A stretch of 64,000 nt of DNA from an uncultured Eubacteriales bacterium (lineage in GTDB: Bacteria; Bacillota; Clostridia; Christensenellales; Aristaeellaceae): NCBI GenBank assembly GCA_900315675.1, contig OMZY01000004.1:62001-126000 (forward strand), in the 5' to 3' direction. Of this stretch, positions 16,852-24,416 are shown piece by piece. A model generated the notes under the pieces. That model was not told where the DNA came from, made no database searches, and saw nothing but the letters and a program-made list of their open reading frames with translations. How positions within the stretch are numbered: the stretch's first letter is position 1; every line of letters begins with the position of its first letter. Position numbers and translations under genes: made by a program.

Positions 16852-16863
16852 ATGCGCAAGTAA
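16852..16863 (+). promoter_or_regulatory. Minimal leader ORF (Met-Arg-Lys-stop) upstream of the ABC-F gene
   Basis: ATG CGC AAG TAA follows a G-rich GAGGGGCGGG ribosome-site-like stretch. An overlapping 12-codon frame starts at 16835 and ends at 16873, where its stop overlaps another ATG (TGATG). Short translated leaders are the sensing part of ribosome-mediated attenuation in several ABC-F resistance genes; which of these frames is used here is unknown. Confidence 0.35.
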
Positions 16864-16907
16864 CGGATTTTGATGTCAGAGATGGCCGCAGGAGCGGTCT
16901 GTTTTCG

Positions 16908-16974
16908 GGCGTCAAAATTCCGGAGCGCAGCTTCCGGCTTTTTTTCGTGCCGTTCTGTTTCCGGATTTGACGCC
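16908..16974 (+). promoter_or_regulatory. Terminator / anti-terminator pair in the ABC-F leader
   Basis: An intrinsic terminator (CCGGAGC with GCTTCCGG, 16920-16937, one bulge) is followed by a run of seven T at 16939-16945. A second pairing competes with it: GGCGTCAAA at 16908-16916 is complementary to TTTGACGCC at 16966-16974, and the adjacent TTCCGG and CCGGA extend this helix into the terminator's 5' arm. A further GGCCGC-AGGA-GCGGTC hairpin precedes it at 16883-16898. Confidence 0.65.
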
Positions 16975-16994
16975 TCAACGGAGGTGTTATTTAT

Positions 16995-18539
16995 ATGCTT
17001 ACAGTACGGAATTTATCTGTTTCTCATAACAAGGATCTGCGGCCGCTGATCAGGGACCTGTCCTTTACGCTGGCAGGGCGGGAACGCCTGGCTGTCATTG
17101 GCGAAGAGGGCAATGGCAAATCTGCACTGCTGCAGGCCATCATACGCCCGGAGAAACTGAAGGAGTGGGCGGAGATCAGCGGGGAAATTCATTACCCCGG
17201 GGAAAGACTGGGTTATCTGTCCCAGGAAGCACCGGAAGAATGGAACGACCTGCCGGCCTATAAACTATGCATGGAGAACACGGCTTTCGCGGATACGGAT
17301 CCGGGAGAGCTTGCCGAACTATGCAGGCAGCTGTCCATGGATCAGGAGCTATGCTGGAGCGATACCCGATTCGGATTGCTGTCCGGCGGTGAAAAGGTGC
17401 GGCTGAGACTGCTTCTGCTGCTGTGTGAAAAGCCGACTATGCTGCTGCTGGATGAACCGGGAAACGATCTGGATCTGGACGCGATCCGGGCGCTAGAACG
17501 ATTTCTGCTTTCCTGCGGACTTCCGGTTCTCTATGTAAGCCATGACGAGGAACTGCTGCGCGCCACCGCGACGCAGGTGCTGCATCTGGAAAGCCTGCAC
17601 GGCAGGGCAGAACCCCGGTGGACCTGGGACAGGGAACCTTACGCAACCTATGTTACCAACCGGCGGAACGCACTGGACCGGCAGGAGCAGCTATGGAAGA
17701 ACGAGCAGAGGGAACGGCAGATCCAGGAAGAAAAGTTCCGGAAGATTGAAGACGCCGTTGCCCGCGCACAGGAGAATATTTCCAGAAAAGATCCCCACGG
17801 AGGACGGCTGCTGAAAAAGAAAATGAAAGCGGTCAAGAGCCTGGAACACCGCTATGAGCGGGAACGGGAAAACGATACGGAACGGCCTGCGGAGGAAATG
17901 TCCATGTACGCGCTGTTCGAAGGCATCCAGCCCGTTCCCAACGGCAAGGGAGTGCTGGACCTGGAGCTGGAAGAGCTGAACGCAGGAGGACGGAAACTGG
18001 CGGGTAACCTCCGGCTGAAGATTCGCGGCGCTGAGAAAGTGATGATCATAGGCAATAACGGAACTGGAAAAACAACGCTGCTGCGCCTGATTGAAAACAG
18101 ACTGAAGGAGGATTCCAGCCTGAAGACAGCGCTGATGCCCCAGCACTATGAGGAAGGGCTTAACTTTGATATGACCCCGGTGGAATACCTGAACACTGAC
18201 GGAAGCAAGGAACAGATGACCTCCATCCGCGCCTCACTGATTGCCATGAAATTCAACCGGGACGAGCTGGAACATCCGATCCGGTCTCTGTCCGGGGGCC
18301 AGAAGGCAAAGGTGCTGCTGCTGAAGCTGATGACAGCCCGTCCGGATGTACTGCTGATGGATGAACCGACCCGCAATCTCTCGCCGCTTTCAGCTCCGGT
18401 GATGCGGGAAATGATCCGGAACTTTCCGGGAGCGGTGATCTGCGTTACCCACGACCGGCTGCTGATCCGGGACTGGCCGGGAAGGATCCTGAGGCTGACC
18501 GGGCAAGGGCTGGAACCAGCGGAAGAAACGGGCAAATGA
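16995..18539 (+). CDS. ABC-F family ATPase, probable ribosome-protection type
   Basis: The protein has 514 residues with two ABC domains and no membrane segment. Domain 1: Walker A GEEGNGKS (about residue 36), signature LSGGEKVRL, Walker B LLLDEPGNDLDLD, switch SHDEEL. Domain 2: GNNGTGKTTLL, LSGGQKAKVLLLKL, LLMDEPTRNLSPLS, VTHDRLL. Between them lies a long charged linker (about residues 215-300, rich in Arg, Lys and Glu), the segment that reaches the ribosomal P/A site in ABC-F proteins. The attenuator-type leader is characteristic of antibiotic-inducible members (VmlR, Msr, Lsa groups). GGAGGTG lies eight bases before the ATG. The drug range is unknown. Confidence 0.85.
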   Translation: MLTVRNLSVSHNKDLRPLIRDLSFTLAGRERLAVIGEEGNGKSALLQAIIRPEKLKEWAEISGEIHYPGERLGYLSQEAPEEWNDLPAYKLCMENTAFADTDPGELAELCRQLSMDQELCWSDTRFGLLSGGEKVRLRLLLLLCEKPTMLLLDEPGNDLDLDAIRALERFLLSCGLPVLYVSHDEELLRATATQVLHLESLHGRAEPRWTWDREPYATYVTNRRNALDRQEQLWKNEQRERQIQEEKFRKIEDAVARAQENISRKDPHGGRLLKKKMKAVKSLEHRYERERENDTERPAEEMSMYALFEGIQPVPNGKGVLDLELEELNAGGRKLAGNLRLKIRGAEKVMIIGNNGTGKTTLLRLIENRLKEDSSLKTALMPQHYEEGLNFDMTPVEYLNTDGSKEQMTSIRASLIAMKFNRDELEHPIRSLSGGQKAKVLLLKLMTARPDVLLMDEPTRNLSPLSAPVMREMIRNFPGAVICVTHDRLLIRDWPGRILRLTGQGLEPAEETGK

Positions 18540-18552
18540 AAGGAGTTTTATT

Positions 18553-19191
18553 ATGAAAAAGATCGCGGTTCTGCTTTATCCGGCATTTTCACTGCAGGAA
18601 ATTACCTGCCTGACTTCCGTACTGACGGTCTGGTTCGATGAGAAAATAGATTATATTGCCAGCAGCAGGGAGACACTGTTCAGTGAAGAAGGCCTGCCTG
18701 TTCAGCAAACAAAAACAACGGCGGAAACAAAGGCTGCAGACTATGACTGTGTGATTCTGCCGGGAACCGTAAATCCGCTGCCGGCACTTTTTGATGAGGA
18801 ACTGATCCGCTTTCTGAGGGAAGACGCCCAGGCTGATACGCTGTTTGCTGCCATTTCTTCCGCTCCGATCCTGCTCTCCAAAGCAGGGATTCTGAAGGGC
18901 AGGAAATTTACAGCTGGATATTTTATGCAGATGACGGAAACATTCGGGTTTATCGAGAAGGATCATTTTATCCATAAAGGAATCGTGGAGGACGGAAACG
19001 TGATCACCGGAATCGGCATGTTCTTCCGCGAGTTTGCCGAGACAGTGCTGCGTAAAATGGATTATGACATCGGGGATCATTTCATGCAGGACAAGCCGGA
19101 TGAATATACGGAAGAAGATCTGACCTACCGATGGACAGAGGATGAATATCAGGAGTTCCTGGAGGAACTGAAAGAATACACCGGCGAATGA
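18553..19191 (+). CDS. DJ-1/PfpI-family protein lacking the nucleophile Cys
   Basis: The protein has 212 residues of class-I-glutamine-amidotransferase-like fold: KKIAVLLYPAFSLQEIT at the N-terminus, DYDCVILPGTVNP, and the nucleophile-elbow equivalent LFAAISSAPILLSKAGIL. In canonical DJ-1/PfpI proteins the elbow reads AIC..P; here Ser occupies the Cys position. It may therefore be a binding or regulatory protein rather than a glyoxalase or protease. It starts 13 bases after the ABC-F stop with AGGAG upstream, so it is probably co-transcribed and under the same attenuator. Confidence 0.78.
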   Translation: MKKIAVLLYPAFSLQEITCLTSVLTVWFDEKIDYIASSRETLFSEEGLPVQQTKTTAETKAADYDCVILPGTVNPLPALFDEELIRFLREDAQADTLFAAISSAPILLSKAGILKGRKFTAGYFMQMTETFGFIEKDHFIHKGIVEDGNVITGIGMFFREFAETVLRKMDYDIGDHFMQDKPDEYTEEDLTYRWTEDEYQEFLEELKEYTGE

Positions 19192-19200
19192 GGGCCGGCG

Positions 19201-19229
19201 TGGACAAAAGAACGGCGAAGGGATACAAT
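19201..19229 (+). promoter_or_regulatory. Promoter of the L,D-transpeptidase gene
   Basis: TGGACA at 19201 and TACAAT at 19224 are 17 bases apart, in the 91 bp gap before the ATG. Confidence 0.55.
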
Positions 19230-19282
19230 ACAAACAAGCAGACAGATCCAGCCCAAACCGCAGACAGGAGGATGTTCCCCCG

Positions 19283-20674
19283 ATGAAAAGGACAGCCGCA
19301 GCGCTTATCATTTCACTGCTGCTCGCAGCCGTTTCTCCTGCGCGTGCGCTGGAACTGGAAACAGGCATGATCCGGCCATTCGCGGACAATGTACTGACTG
19401 TAACATCAGAGGACGGCGGAGTGCTGACAATTAAGGCAGTCAACGGCACAGTACCGCTGGATAACCCGGTGACTGACATGCGGGTGGAAGGCGGCACGAT
19501 AGAGATTCCCTGGACGGCACTGACCTTCGGCGGGGAACCGCTGTCTCCCGGCAGCGTGACACTCCAGGCTACCCTGAAAGGCTATGACCGGACCGTGGAA
19601 GCGGCAGAGATCCGGCAAAAAGTCGGAACACCGATGCCGGCGGTTTTGTGCTGCCTGCCGGCGGCCCGGGATTTCTATCCGGACGGGAAGCATGTGCTGA
19701 AAATAGAGATTGCGGTCTCCGGCCGCGGAACCTATGAGATGGATATTGCGCGGAAGGATAAACCGGAAGAAAGTATATGGCATTACCGGACGACCTACAG
19801 CGGCCGGGGCGAGCCGATGGTGGTGCGATGGGACGGCAAGGGCAGGAACCACAGATTCTGTGATCCGGGAGAGTATATTATCTCGGCCCGATCAGCACAC
19901 CGGCCGCAGTTTGTGCAGACCGGGGAGATCACCATCCTGGATGAGCCGCTGCCAGAACTCAGCCTGGCCGTAACCGGGCCGCTGATTCCCGGGAACCTGT
20001 CGGATGACGCCGCGGTATGGGCAGCCCTGATCGCACCGGTGGCCGTCGGGGACGGGGGAGAAGGTAAGGGACTGATCCTGATGAGTGAAAAGAGCGCACG
20101 GTCTGAACGTGCCGGATCGGTAAACTGCCGGACAGTCGGACTGGAAATCCTCGAACTGTATGCGGACGGGTGGGCAAAGGTGGCCGGATGGCGGCAGCCG
20201 GACGGCGTTTATACAGAGGGCTATGTGAAACAGGATAAGCTGAAAATGATCCGGCCGAACACCCGGTACGGCGCGGTGGTGGACAAGAAAAACCAGACAA
20301 TGACGGTGTATGAAGACGGTAAACGGATCGGCACCGTGCTGGTATCCACCGGATGGATCTCAGAAGCAGACCGGTCAGCGGATACCCGCAGCGGAGTTTA
20401 CCTGATGGGAACCCGGATGGATGATTTCGCGGATTACGGACACAATTACTGCTATCCGGTGCGAATTGACGGATACAACCTGATCCATCAGATGGGATAT
20501 ATCCCGGATAACGGCAGCAGGAATTTCACCGATGAAATGGAAGCACTGGGGACAAAGGCAAGCCACGGATGTATCCGGGTAGACGCACGCGCCGGAGAGG
20601 AAAACAACGGGATAAACGCCTGGTGGATCTGGACGCATATGGGGCATGACACGAAAATCATTATTTCGGAATGA
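19283..20674 (+). CDS. Secreted L,D-transpeptidase (YkuD domain)
   Basis: The protein has 463 residues. A signal peptide (residues 1-22, ending SPARA) is followed by an Ig-like/FlgD-like beta region, an SH3-like segment (about 265-330, VNCRTVGLEILELYADGWAK) and a C-terminal YkuD domain (about 335-463). The catalytic motif is present as ASHGCIRVDARAG with the upstream His in NLIHQMGY. The enzyme would cross-link peptidoglycan stem peptides (3-3 links) or attach ligands outside the membrane. GGAGG is 12 bases upstream of the ATG. Confidence 0.88.
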   Translation: MKRTAAALIISLLLAAVSPARALELETGMIRPFADNVLTVTSEDGGVLTIKAVNGTVPLDNPVTDMRVEGGTIEIPWTALTFGGEPLSPGSVTLQATLKGYDRTVEAAEIRQKVGTPMPAVLCCLPAARDFYPDGKHVLKIEIAVSGRGTYEMDIARKDKPEESIWHYRTTYSGRGEPMVVRWDGKGRNHRFCDPGEYIISARSAHRPQFVQTGEITILDEPLPELSLAVTGPLIPGNLSDDAAVWAALIAPVAVGDGGEGKGLILMSEKSARSERAGSVNCRTVGLEILELYADGWAKVAGWRQPDGVYTEGYVKQDKLKMIRPNTRYGAVVDKKNQTMTVYEDGKRIGTVLVSTGWISEADRSADTRSGVYLMGTRMDDFADYGHNYCYPVRIDGYNLIHQMGYIPDNGSRNFTDEMEALGTKASHGCIRVDARAGEENNGINAWWIWTHMGHDTKIIISE

Positions 20675-20725
20675 TTTTCGTATCATGAATGACATTGCGG
20701 ATACCCAGACCCGGGATGTGAAAAC

Positions 20726-20754
20726 TTGTTGATTTGGAAAGGATAGAGTATAAT
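20726..20754 (+). promoter_or_regulatory. Strong sigma-A promoter of the orphan-sensor operon
   Basis: TTGTTG at 20726 and TATAAT at 20749 are 17 bases apart. Transcription would begin near 20762, which rules out a further-upstream in-frame ATG at 20734 as the start of the next gene. Confidence 0.7.
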
Positions 20755-20817
20755 TATAGAAACGATCGGACAAACAACCTGATGAGCGGCTATGCATGGG
20801 GACGGGGGAACAGAAAA

Positions 20818-21696
20818 ATGGAAAGAAAGATACGAGGCAACGGAGAGGGAATTTCCCTGCGGACTGTTCACATCGCAATGATCATCTGCGCAGTGGTGAT
20901 TTCACTGCTTCTTGTTTTTTCCACCTACCAGTCTGCCAGCGTTTTTTCCGCCCTGAACAAAGCGGCGGGAGACTATTCCGTGCGGCAGAAAGCTGCCCAT
21001 GAACTGATGGAAGCCTCTGATTACCTGACAGAAATGGTTCAGCGTTTTACACTGGAAGGGGATACCCAGTACCTGGAGCATTATTTGGAGGAAGTGTTTG
21101 TTTCACGCAGACGTGAAGAGTCCATAACCAGCATGTCTGAAGGAGAAACAGAAAAGAGCCTGGTGACGCAGCTTGGTGAGGCCATGGCTGAATCAAACTC
21201 TCTGTCATACCGGGAATACTATGCGATGAAGCTGGTGATTGAAGCCAGGGAAATCCGGGACTATCCGGATACACTCCGGGGCGTTGAGCTCAAGGAGGAG
21301 GATACCCTGTTATCCGCACAGGAAAAAATGGACCTGGCGCGGGAAATGGTGATGGGCACGGAATACTACGAAAAAAAGGAAAGCATCCGCAACAAGCTGA
21401 AGGCGAGTCTGGAGGTGCTGGAACAGCAGATGACAGCTGCCCGGCAGAGCACATCAACGGAGCTTAACAGGGAACTGACCATTGTACGTATTGTTATTGC
21501 GATTCTGACCGTTGTGATTATCCTTCTGATCTGGCTGACCGCACGTCTGGGAACTATTCCGCTGATGGAAGCCGGAAAACAGGCAGAGGAAGGCGGAAAG
21601 ATTCCCGTTACCGGCGCAAAGGAATTCCGGAGGCTGGCCGGGAAATATAATATGATGCTGGACAAAATGAACGAAAGCAAGGAGGAAAACCAGTGA
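20818..21696 (+). CDS. Two-TM extracytoplasmic sensor-like protein without output domain
   Basis: The protein has 292 residues. Membrane helix 1 is at about 17-37 (HIAMIICAVVISLLLVFSTY), followed by an extracellular helical, partly coiled-coil domain of about 190 residues, membrane helix 2 at about 222-245 (IVRIVIAILTVVIILLIWL) and a 45-residue cytoplasmic tail (IPLMEAGKQAEEGGKIPVTG). This is the input module of a chemoreceptor/GGDEF/histidine-kinase sensor, but the protein ends where HAMP or output would begin. The ATG at 20818 has GGGGGA upstream. It overlaps the hydrolase gene by four bases. Confidence 0.65.
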   Translation: MERKIRGNGEGISLRTVHIAMIICAVVISLLLVFSTYQSASVFSALNKAAGDYSVRQKAAHELMEASDYLTEMVQRFTLEGDTQYLEHYLEEVFVSRRREESITSMSEGETEKSLVTQLGEAMAESNSLSYREYYAMKLVIEAREIRDYPDTLRGVELKEEDTLLSAQEKMDLAREMVMGTEYYEKKESIRNKLKASLEVLEQQMTAARQSTSTELNRELTIVRIVIAILTVVIILLIWLTARLGTIPLMEAGKQAEEGGKIPVTGAKEFRRLAGKYNMMLDKMNESKEENQ

Positions 21697-22598
21697 GCTA
21701 TCAGGAAAAAACGATTGCCTCCAAAGACGGTTACCCGCTTGCCTTGAGAATTTATGAGTCCGATACACCCAAAGCTGTGGTAAAATGCATTCACGGGATG
21801 GAGGAGTACCAGGACCGGTATATGGCCTTTGCAGAATACCTGCAGGAGGCCGGATATACCGTTGTGACTGCGAACCTGCGAGGACACGGTCCGGACGCAC
21901 CGCGGCTGTCCCACATCGCGGACAGGGAAGGACACCTGCGCCTGCTGGAGGATGAAGAAGCCATCCTGAATGATATTCACGCGCAGTGGCCCGGTGTGCC
22001 GGTGATTCTCTTCGGACATTCAATGGGCACGATTATTGCCCGCGTTTTCCTGCAGAAGTTCAGCCGGGAATTCCACAAGGTGGTGCTCTCAGGCTATCCC
22101 AATCCAAACGGAGCTGCCGGCGCGGGAATTGTGCTGACAGAGCTGATTGCGTCGTTCAAGGGCGCGGGCGGCTATTCCAAACTGGTGGACGGTATGGTGC
22201 TCGGACCTTTTGCCAAAGCTATACCGGACGCAAAGACGCCGCAGGACTGGCTTTCCGTCAATCAGGAGAATGTCCGGAGATACATTGAGGATCCACTGTG
22301 CGGCGCACGGTTTACCCTGGGAAGCTATAACGCGCTTTTTCACCTGATCAGGATGATGGACTGCCCGGAACTGTATGAAGATGTATGGAAGGAACTGCCC
22401 ATCCTGATGATCTCCGGCAAGGATGATCCCTGTACAGGCGGGGAAAAAGGCCGTGAGGACTCAGAAAACCGGTTGCGCAGAGCAGGATTCCGGGAACTGG
22501 AAATTGTTACGCTGGAAGGCATGCGCCACGAAATCCTGAATGAGTCCGGACGGAAAGAGGTTTTTCGCAGGATCCTTGCTTTTATGAATAAAGAATAA
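21693..22598 (+). CDS. Alpha/beta hydrolase (serine aminopeptidase S33 / monoacylglycerol-lipase-like)
   Basis: The protein has 301 residues. The nucleophile elbow GHSMGTIIAR (about residue 107), the oxyanion-region CIHGMEEYQDRY and ANLRGHGPDA, the acid in ISGKDDPCTGGEKG and the His in EGMRHEILNE form a complete triad in PldB-like order. It would hydrolyse (lyso)lipid or other ester bonds. The GTG start overlaps the preceding sensor stop (GTGA) and has GGAGG seven bases upstream, so the two genes are translationally coupled. A link between the sensor and lipid hydrolysis is inference. Confidence 0.82.
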   Translation: MSYQEKTIASKDGYPLALRIYESDTPKAVVKCIHGMEEYQDRYMAFAEYLQEAGYTVVTANLRGHGPDAPRLSHIADREGHLRLLEDEEAILNDIHAQWPGVPVILFGHSMGTIIARVFLQKFSREFHKVVLSGYPNPNGAAGAGIVLTELIASFKGAGGYSKLVDGMVLGPFAKAIPDAKTPQDWLSVNQENVRRYIEDPLCGARFTLGSYNALFHLIRMMDCPELYEDVWKELPILMISGKDDPCTGGEKGREDSENRLRRAGFRELEIVTLEGMRHEILNESGRKEVFRRILAFMNKE

Positions 22599-22654
22599 AA
22601 CCGCACAAGCGGTTTATCACAAGGCCGCGGAGACGGCGAAAGGAGTTACTGTCA

Positions 22655-23182
22655 ATGAGCAAGAAACTGGAAGAATATGTGGTAACCATTCCTGATTTTC
22701 CCGAACCCGGGATTATGTTCCGGGATATTACTTCCGTAATCCAGGATCCTGACGGACTGAAGCTGGCGGTAGACGGGCTGGCGAATCTGCTGAAGGATAC
22801 AGAATTTGACCTGATTGTAGGGCCGGAGTCCCGGGGCTTTATCTTTGGCGTACCGGTTGCCTACCTGACCGGGAAGGGATTTATTCCGGTGCGGAAAAAG
22901 GGAAAGCTTCCCCGCCAGACAGTCAGCCAGAAGTATGATCTGGAATATGGCCAGGCAGAGGTTGAAATCCATGTGGACGCAATCAAGCCCGGACAAAAGG
23001 TAGTGATTGTGGATGACCTGATTGCCACCGGAGGCAGCGCGGAAGCCGCGGTTAAACTGGTGGAAAAGCTGGGCGGGCAGGTCGTCAAAATGATATTTGT
23101 TATGGAACTGGCCGGACTGAAAGGTCGGGAGAAGCTGAAGGACTATGACGTTGAATCACTGATCGTGTACGAGGGAAAATAA
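22655..23182 (+). CDS. apt: Adenine phosphoribosyltransferase
   Basis: The protein has 175 residues, the standard Apt length. The N-terminal IPDFPEPGIMFRDIT, GPESRGFIFG, RKKGKLPRQTVSQKY and the PRPP-binding VVIVDDLIATGGSAEAA motif are all intact. It salvages adenine to AMP using PRPP in the cytosol. AAAGGAG lies nine bases before the ATG. It is followed by an inverted pair of heptamer-repeat tracts enclosing a strong bidirectional terminator. Confidence 0.95.
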   Translation: MSKKLEEYVVTIPDFPEPGIMFRDITSVIQDPDGLKLAVDGLANLLKDTEFDLIVGPESRGFIFGVPVAYLTGKGFIPVRKKGKLPRQTVSQKYDLEYGQAEVEIHVDAIKPGQKVVIVDDLIATGGSAEAAVKLVEKLGGQVVKMIFVMELAGLKGREKLKDYDVESLIVYEGK

Positions 23183-23188
23183 TAAATA

Positions 23189-23216
23189 ATTCAGAATTAA
23201 GAATTCAGAATTAATA
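23189..23216 (+). repeat. Period-7 repeat tract (left arm of an inverted pair)
   Basis: Tandem heptamers ATTCAGA, ATTAAGA, ATTCAGA, ATTAATA begin six bases after the apt stop. A matching tract in reverse orientation lies at 23334-23361, so the two flank a 117-bp core like a miniature inverted-repeat element. Confidence 0.6.
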
Positions 23217-23285
23217 CTTTGGCCGAAACATTTGGACAATTGTTTCGGTCATTTTCTGTTGCATGAGAAGTTATATATGTGCAGA

Positions 23286-23320
23286 AAAACCGTCCGAAGA
23301 AAATCTTCGGACGGTTTTGT
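23286..23320. terminator. Bidirectional intrinsic terminator
   Basis: A perfect 15-bp stem (AAAACCGTCCGAAGA with TCTTCGGACGGTTTT) and an AAA loop lie between the convergent apt and secreted-protein genes. A and T runs on either side let it work in both directions. Confidence 0.85.
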
Positions 23321-23333
23321 ATGTGGGTATCAG

Positions 23334-23361
23334 TATTCATTCTTCATTCTTAATTCTTAAT
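23334..23361 (-). repeat. Period-7 repeat tract (right arm of an inverted pair)
   Basis: Read on the minus strand, this gives ATTAAGA, ATTAAGA, ATGAAGA, ATGAATA. It is the inverted counterpart of 23189-23216 and ends six bases before the stop of the gene at 23367-23825. Confidence 0.6.
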
Positions 23362-23366
23362 TACTC

Positions 23367-23825
23367 TCAGTGTCCCGCGTCGAACTGAATGGAATTGATG
23401 ATGGAATTAACGGTTTTCAGGACGGAGGATTCCTCTGCAGAATAGGTAAATTCCATGGTTACGCTGTTTCCGCGGTCCATCCAGGTGTAGGAGATGATCA
23501 CATCGCCGTATTCCTCTGTACGGGAATAAAGCATGTTCATCCCGTTGATGTTTACATAGCCGGAATCTATTTCCGAACCGGTCAGCACTTCGAACATATC
23601 TGAACCGGCCACTTCACCCTGATAAGAGGCGTAAGCCTGCACGGTCAGTTTATTTCCGTGCCAGTAGAAGCACAGATCCGGATCACCGGTGGCCGGTTCC
23701 TCGACAAAATGATCCGGCAGTTTGACGGAAAAACCGCCTGCGCTGCATTCCACCCTTTGCGCCAGTGCGACAGAAAGGCAGGATACCAATAACAAAGCCA
23801 AAACAATCCCGGTAAAACGCTTCAT
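23367..23825 (-). CDS. Secreted hypothetical protein
   Basis: The protein has 152 residues with a typical signal peptide (MKRFTGIVLALLLVSCLSVALA, cleavage after ALA near residue 22). The mature part is about 130 residues, mainly predicted beta strand, ending in a helix (SSVLKTVNSIINSIQF) as in PsbP/DUF1795-like small secreted folds. I do not recognise a specific family. GGAGG precedes the ATG. It converges on apt. Confidence 0.65.
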   Translation of the reverse strand: MKRFTGIVLALLLVSCLSVALAQRVECSAGGFSVKLPDHFVEEPATGDPDLCFYWHGNKLTVQAYASYQGEVAGSDMFEVLTGSEIDSGYVNINGMNMLYSRTEEYGDVIISYTWMDRGNSVTMEFTYSAEESSVLKTVNSIINSIQFDAGH

Positions 23826-23976
23826 GGGAAAACCTCCTTCGGAACCATCCCACTATATAACGGGCGTAAGACACTTTTCCCTGCAATCAAAAAGTAAAAA
23901 AGTTACATTTTTTCTTTGCAGAACGCATTTTATCACACCCTGACAGGAAAATAAAAACTTTTTTTACGGAGATACC

Positions 23977-24005
23977 TTGACAGGCGAGGTATATTTGTGT
24001 ATTAT
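23977..24005 (+). promoter_or_regulatory. Sigma-A promoter of the padR operon
   Basis: TTGACA at 23977 and TATTAT at 24000 are 17 bases apart. The start near 24012 fits a padR start at 24030. PadR autoregulation at this site is likely by family precedent. Confidence 0.7.
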
Positions 24006-24029
24006 CTATCTCGAAAGGGGGAAGCAATC

Positions 24030-24386
24030 ATGACAATTTCAGCAGATCTGCTGCGGGGATACACCGATACAATCATCATGCAGCAGCTGACAGACGCAGA
24101 CGGTTACGGATACGGTATCAGCCGCGCCATCGCAGAAAAAAGCGAAGGCATGGTGCAGCTGAAGGAAGCGACATTGTACACGGCTTTCCGCAGGATGGAG
24201 GAAAACGGATACATCCGTTCCTACTGGGGAGATGAGGCTACCGGTGCCCGGCGGCGGTATTACAGTCTCACGGAACCCGGCAGAACCAAACTGGCGGAAG
24301 AAAAGGACGCATGGGAAGAAACAAGGCGTGTAATGGATACGCTGCTGGATATATGGCAGAAACACTGGTCCAATAATGATCAATAA
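24030..24386 (+). CDS. PadR-family transcriptional regulator
   Basis: The protein has 118 residues. The PadR winged helix-turn-helix is complete: LLRGYTDTIIMQQLTDADGYGYGISRAI, LKEATLYTAFRRMEENGYI, RRRYYSLTEPGRTKL, followed by the short helical dimerisation segment (TRRVMDTLLDIWQ). AAAGGGGGAAG precedes the ATG. The next gene, 30 bp downstream, encodes a DUF1700/DUF4097 protein; PadR plus this type of partner is a common cell-envelope-stress arrangement in Firmicutes. The effector is unknown. Confidence 0.9.
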   Translation: MTISADLLRGYTDTIIMQQLTDADGYGYGISRAIAEKSEGMVQLKEATLYTAFRRMEENGYIRSYWGDEATGARRRYYSLTEPGRTKLAEEKDAWEETRRVMDTLLDIWQKHWSNNDQ

Positions 24387-24416
24387 TATAAGAATTCTTT
24401 GAGAGGGGAAAAGAAT

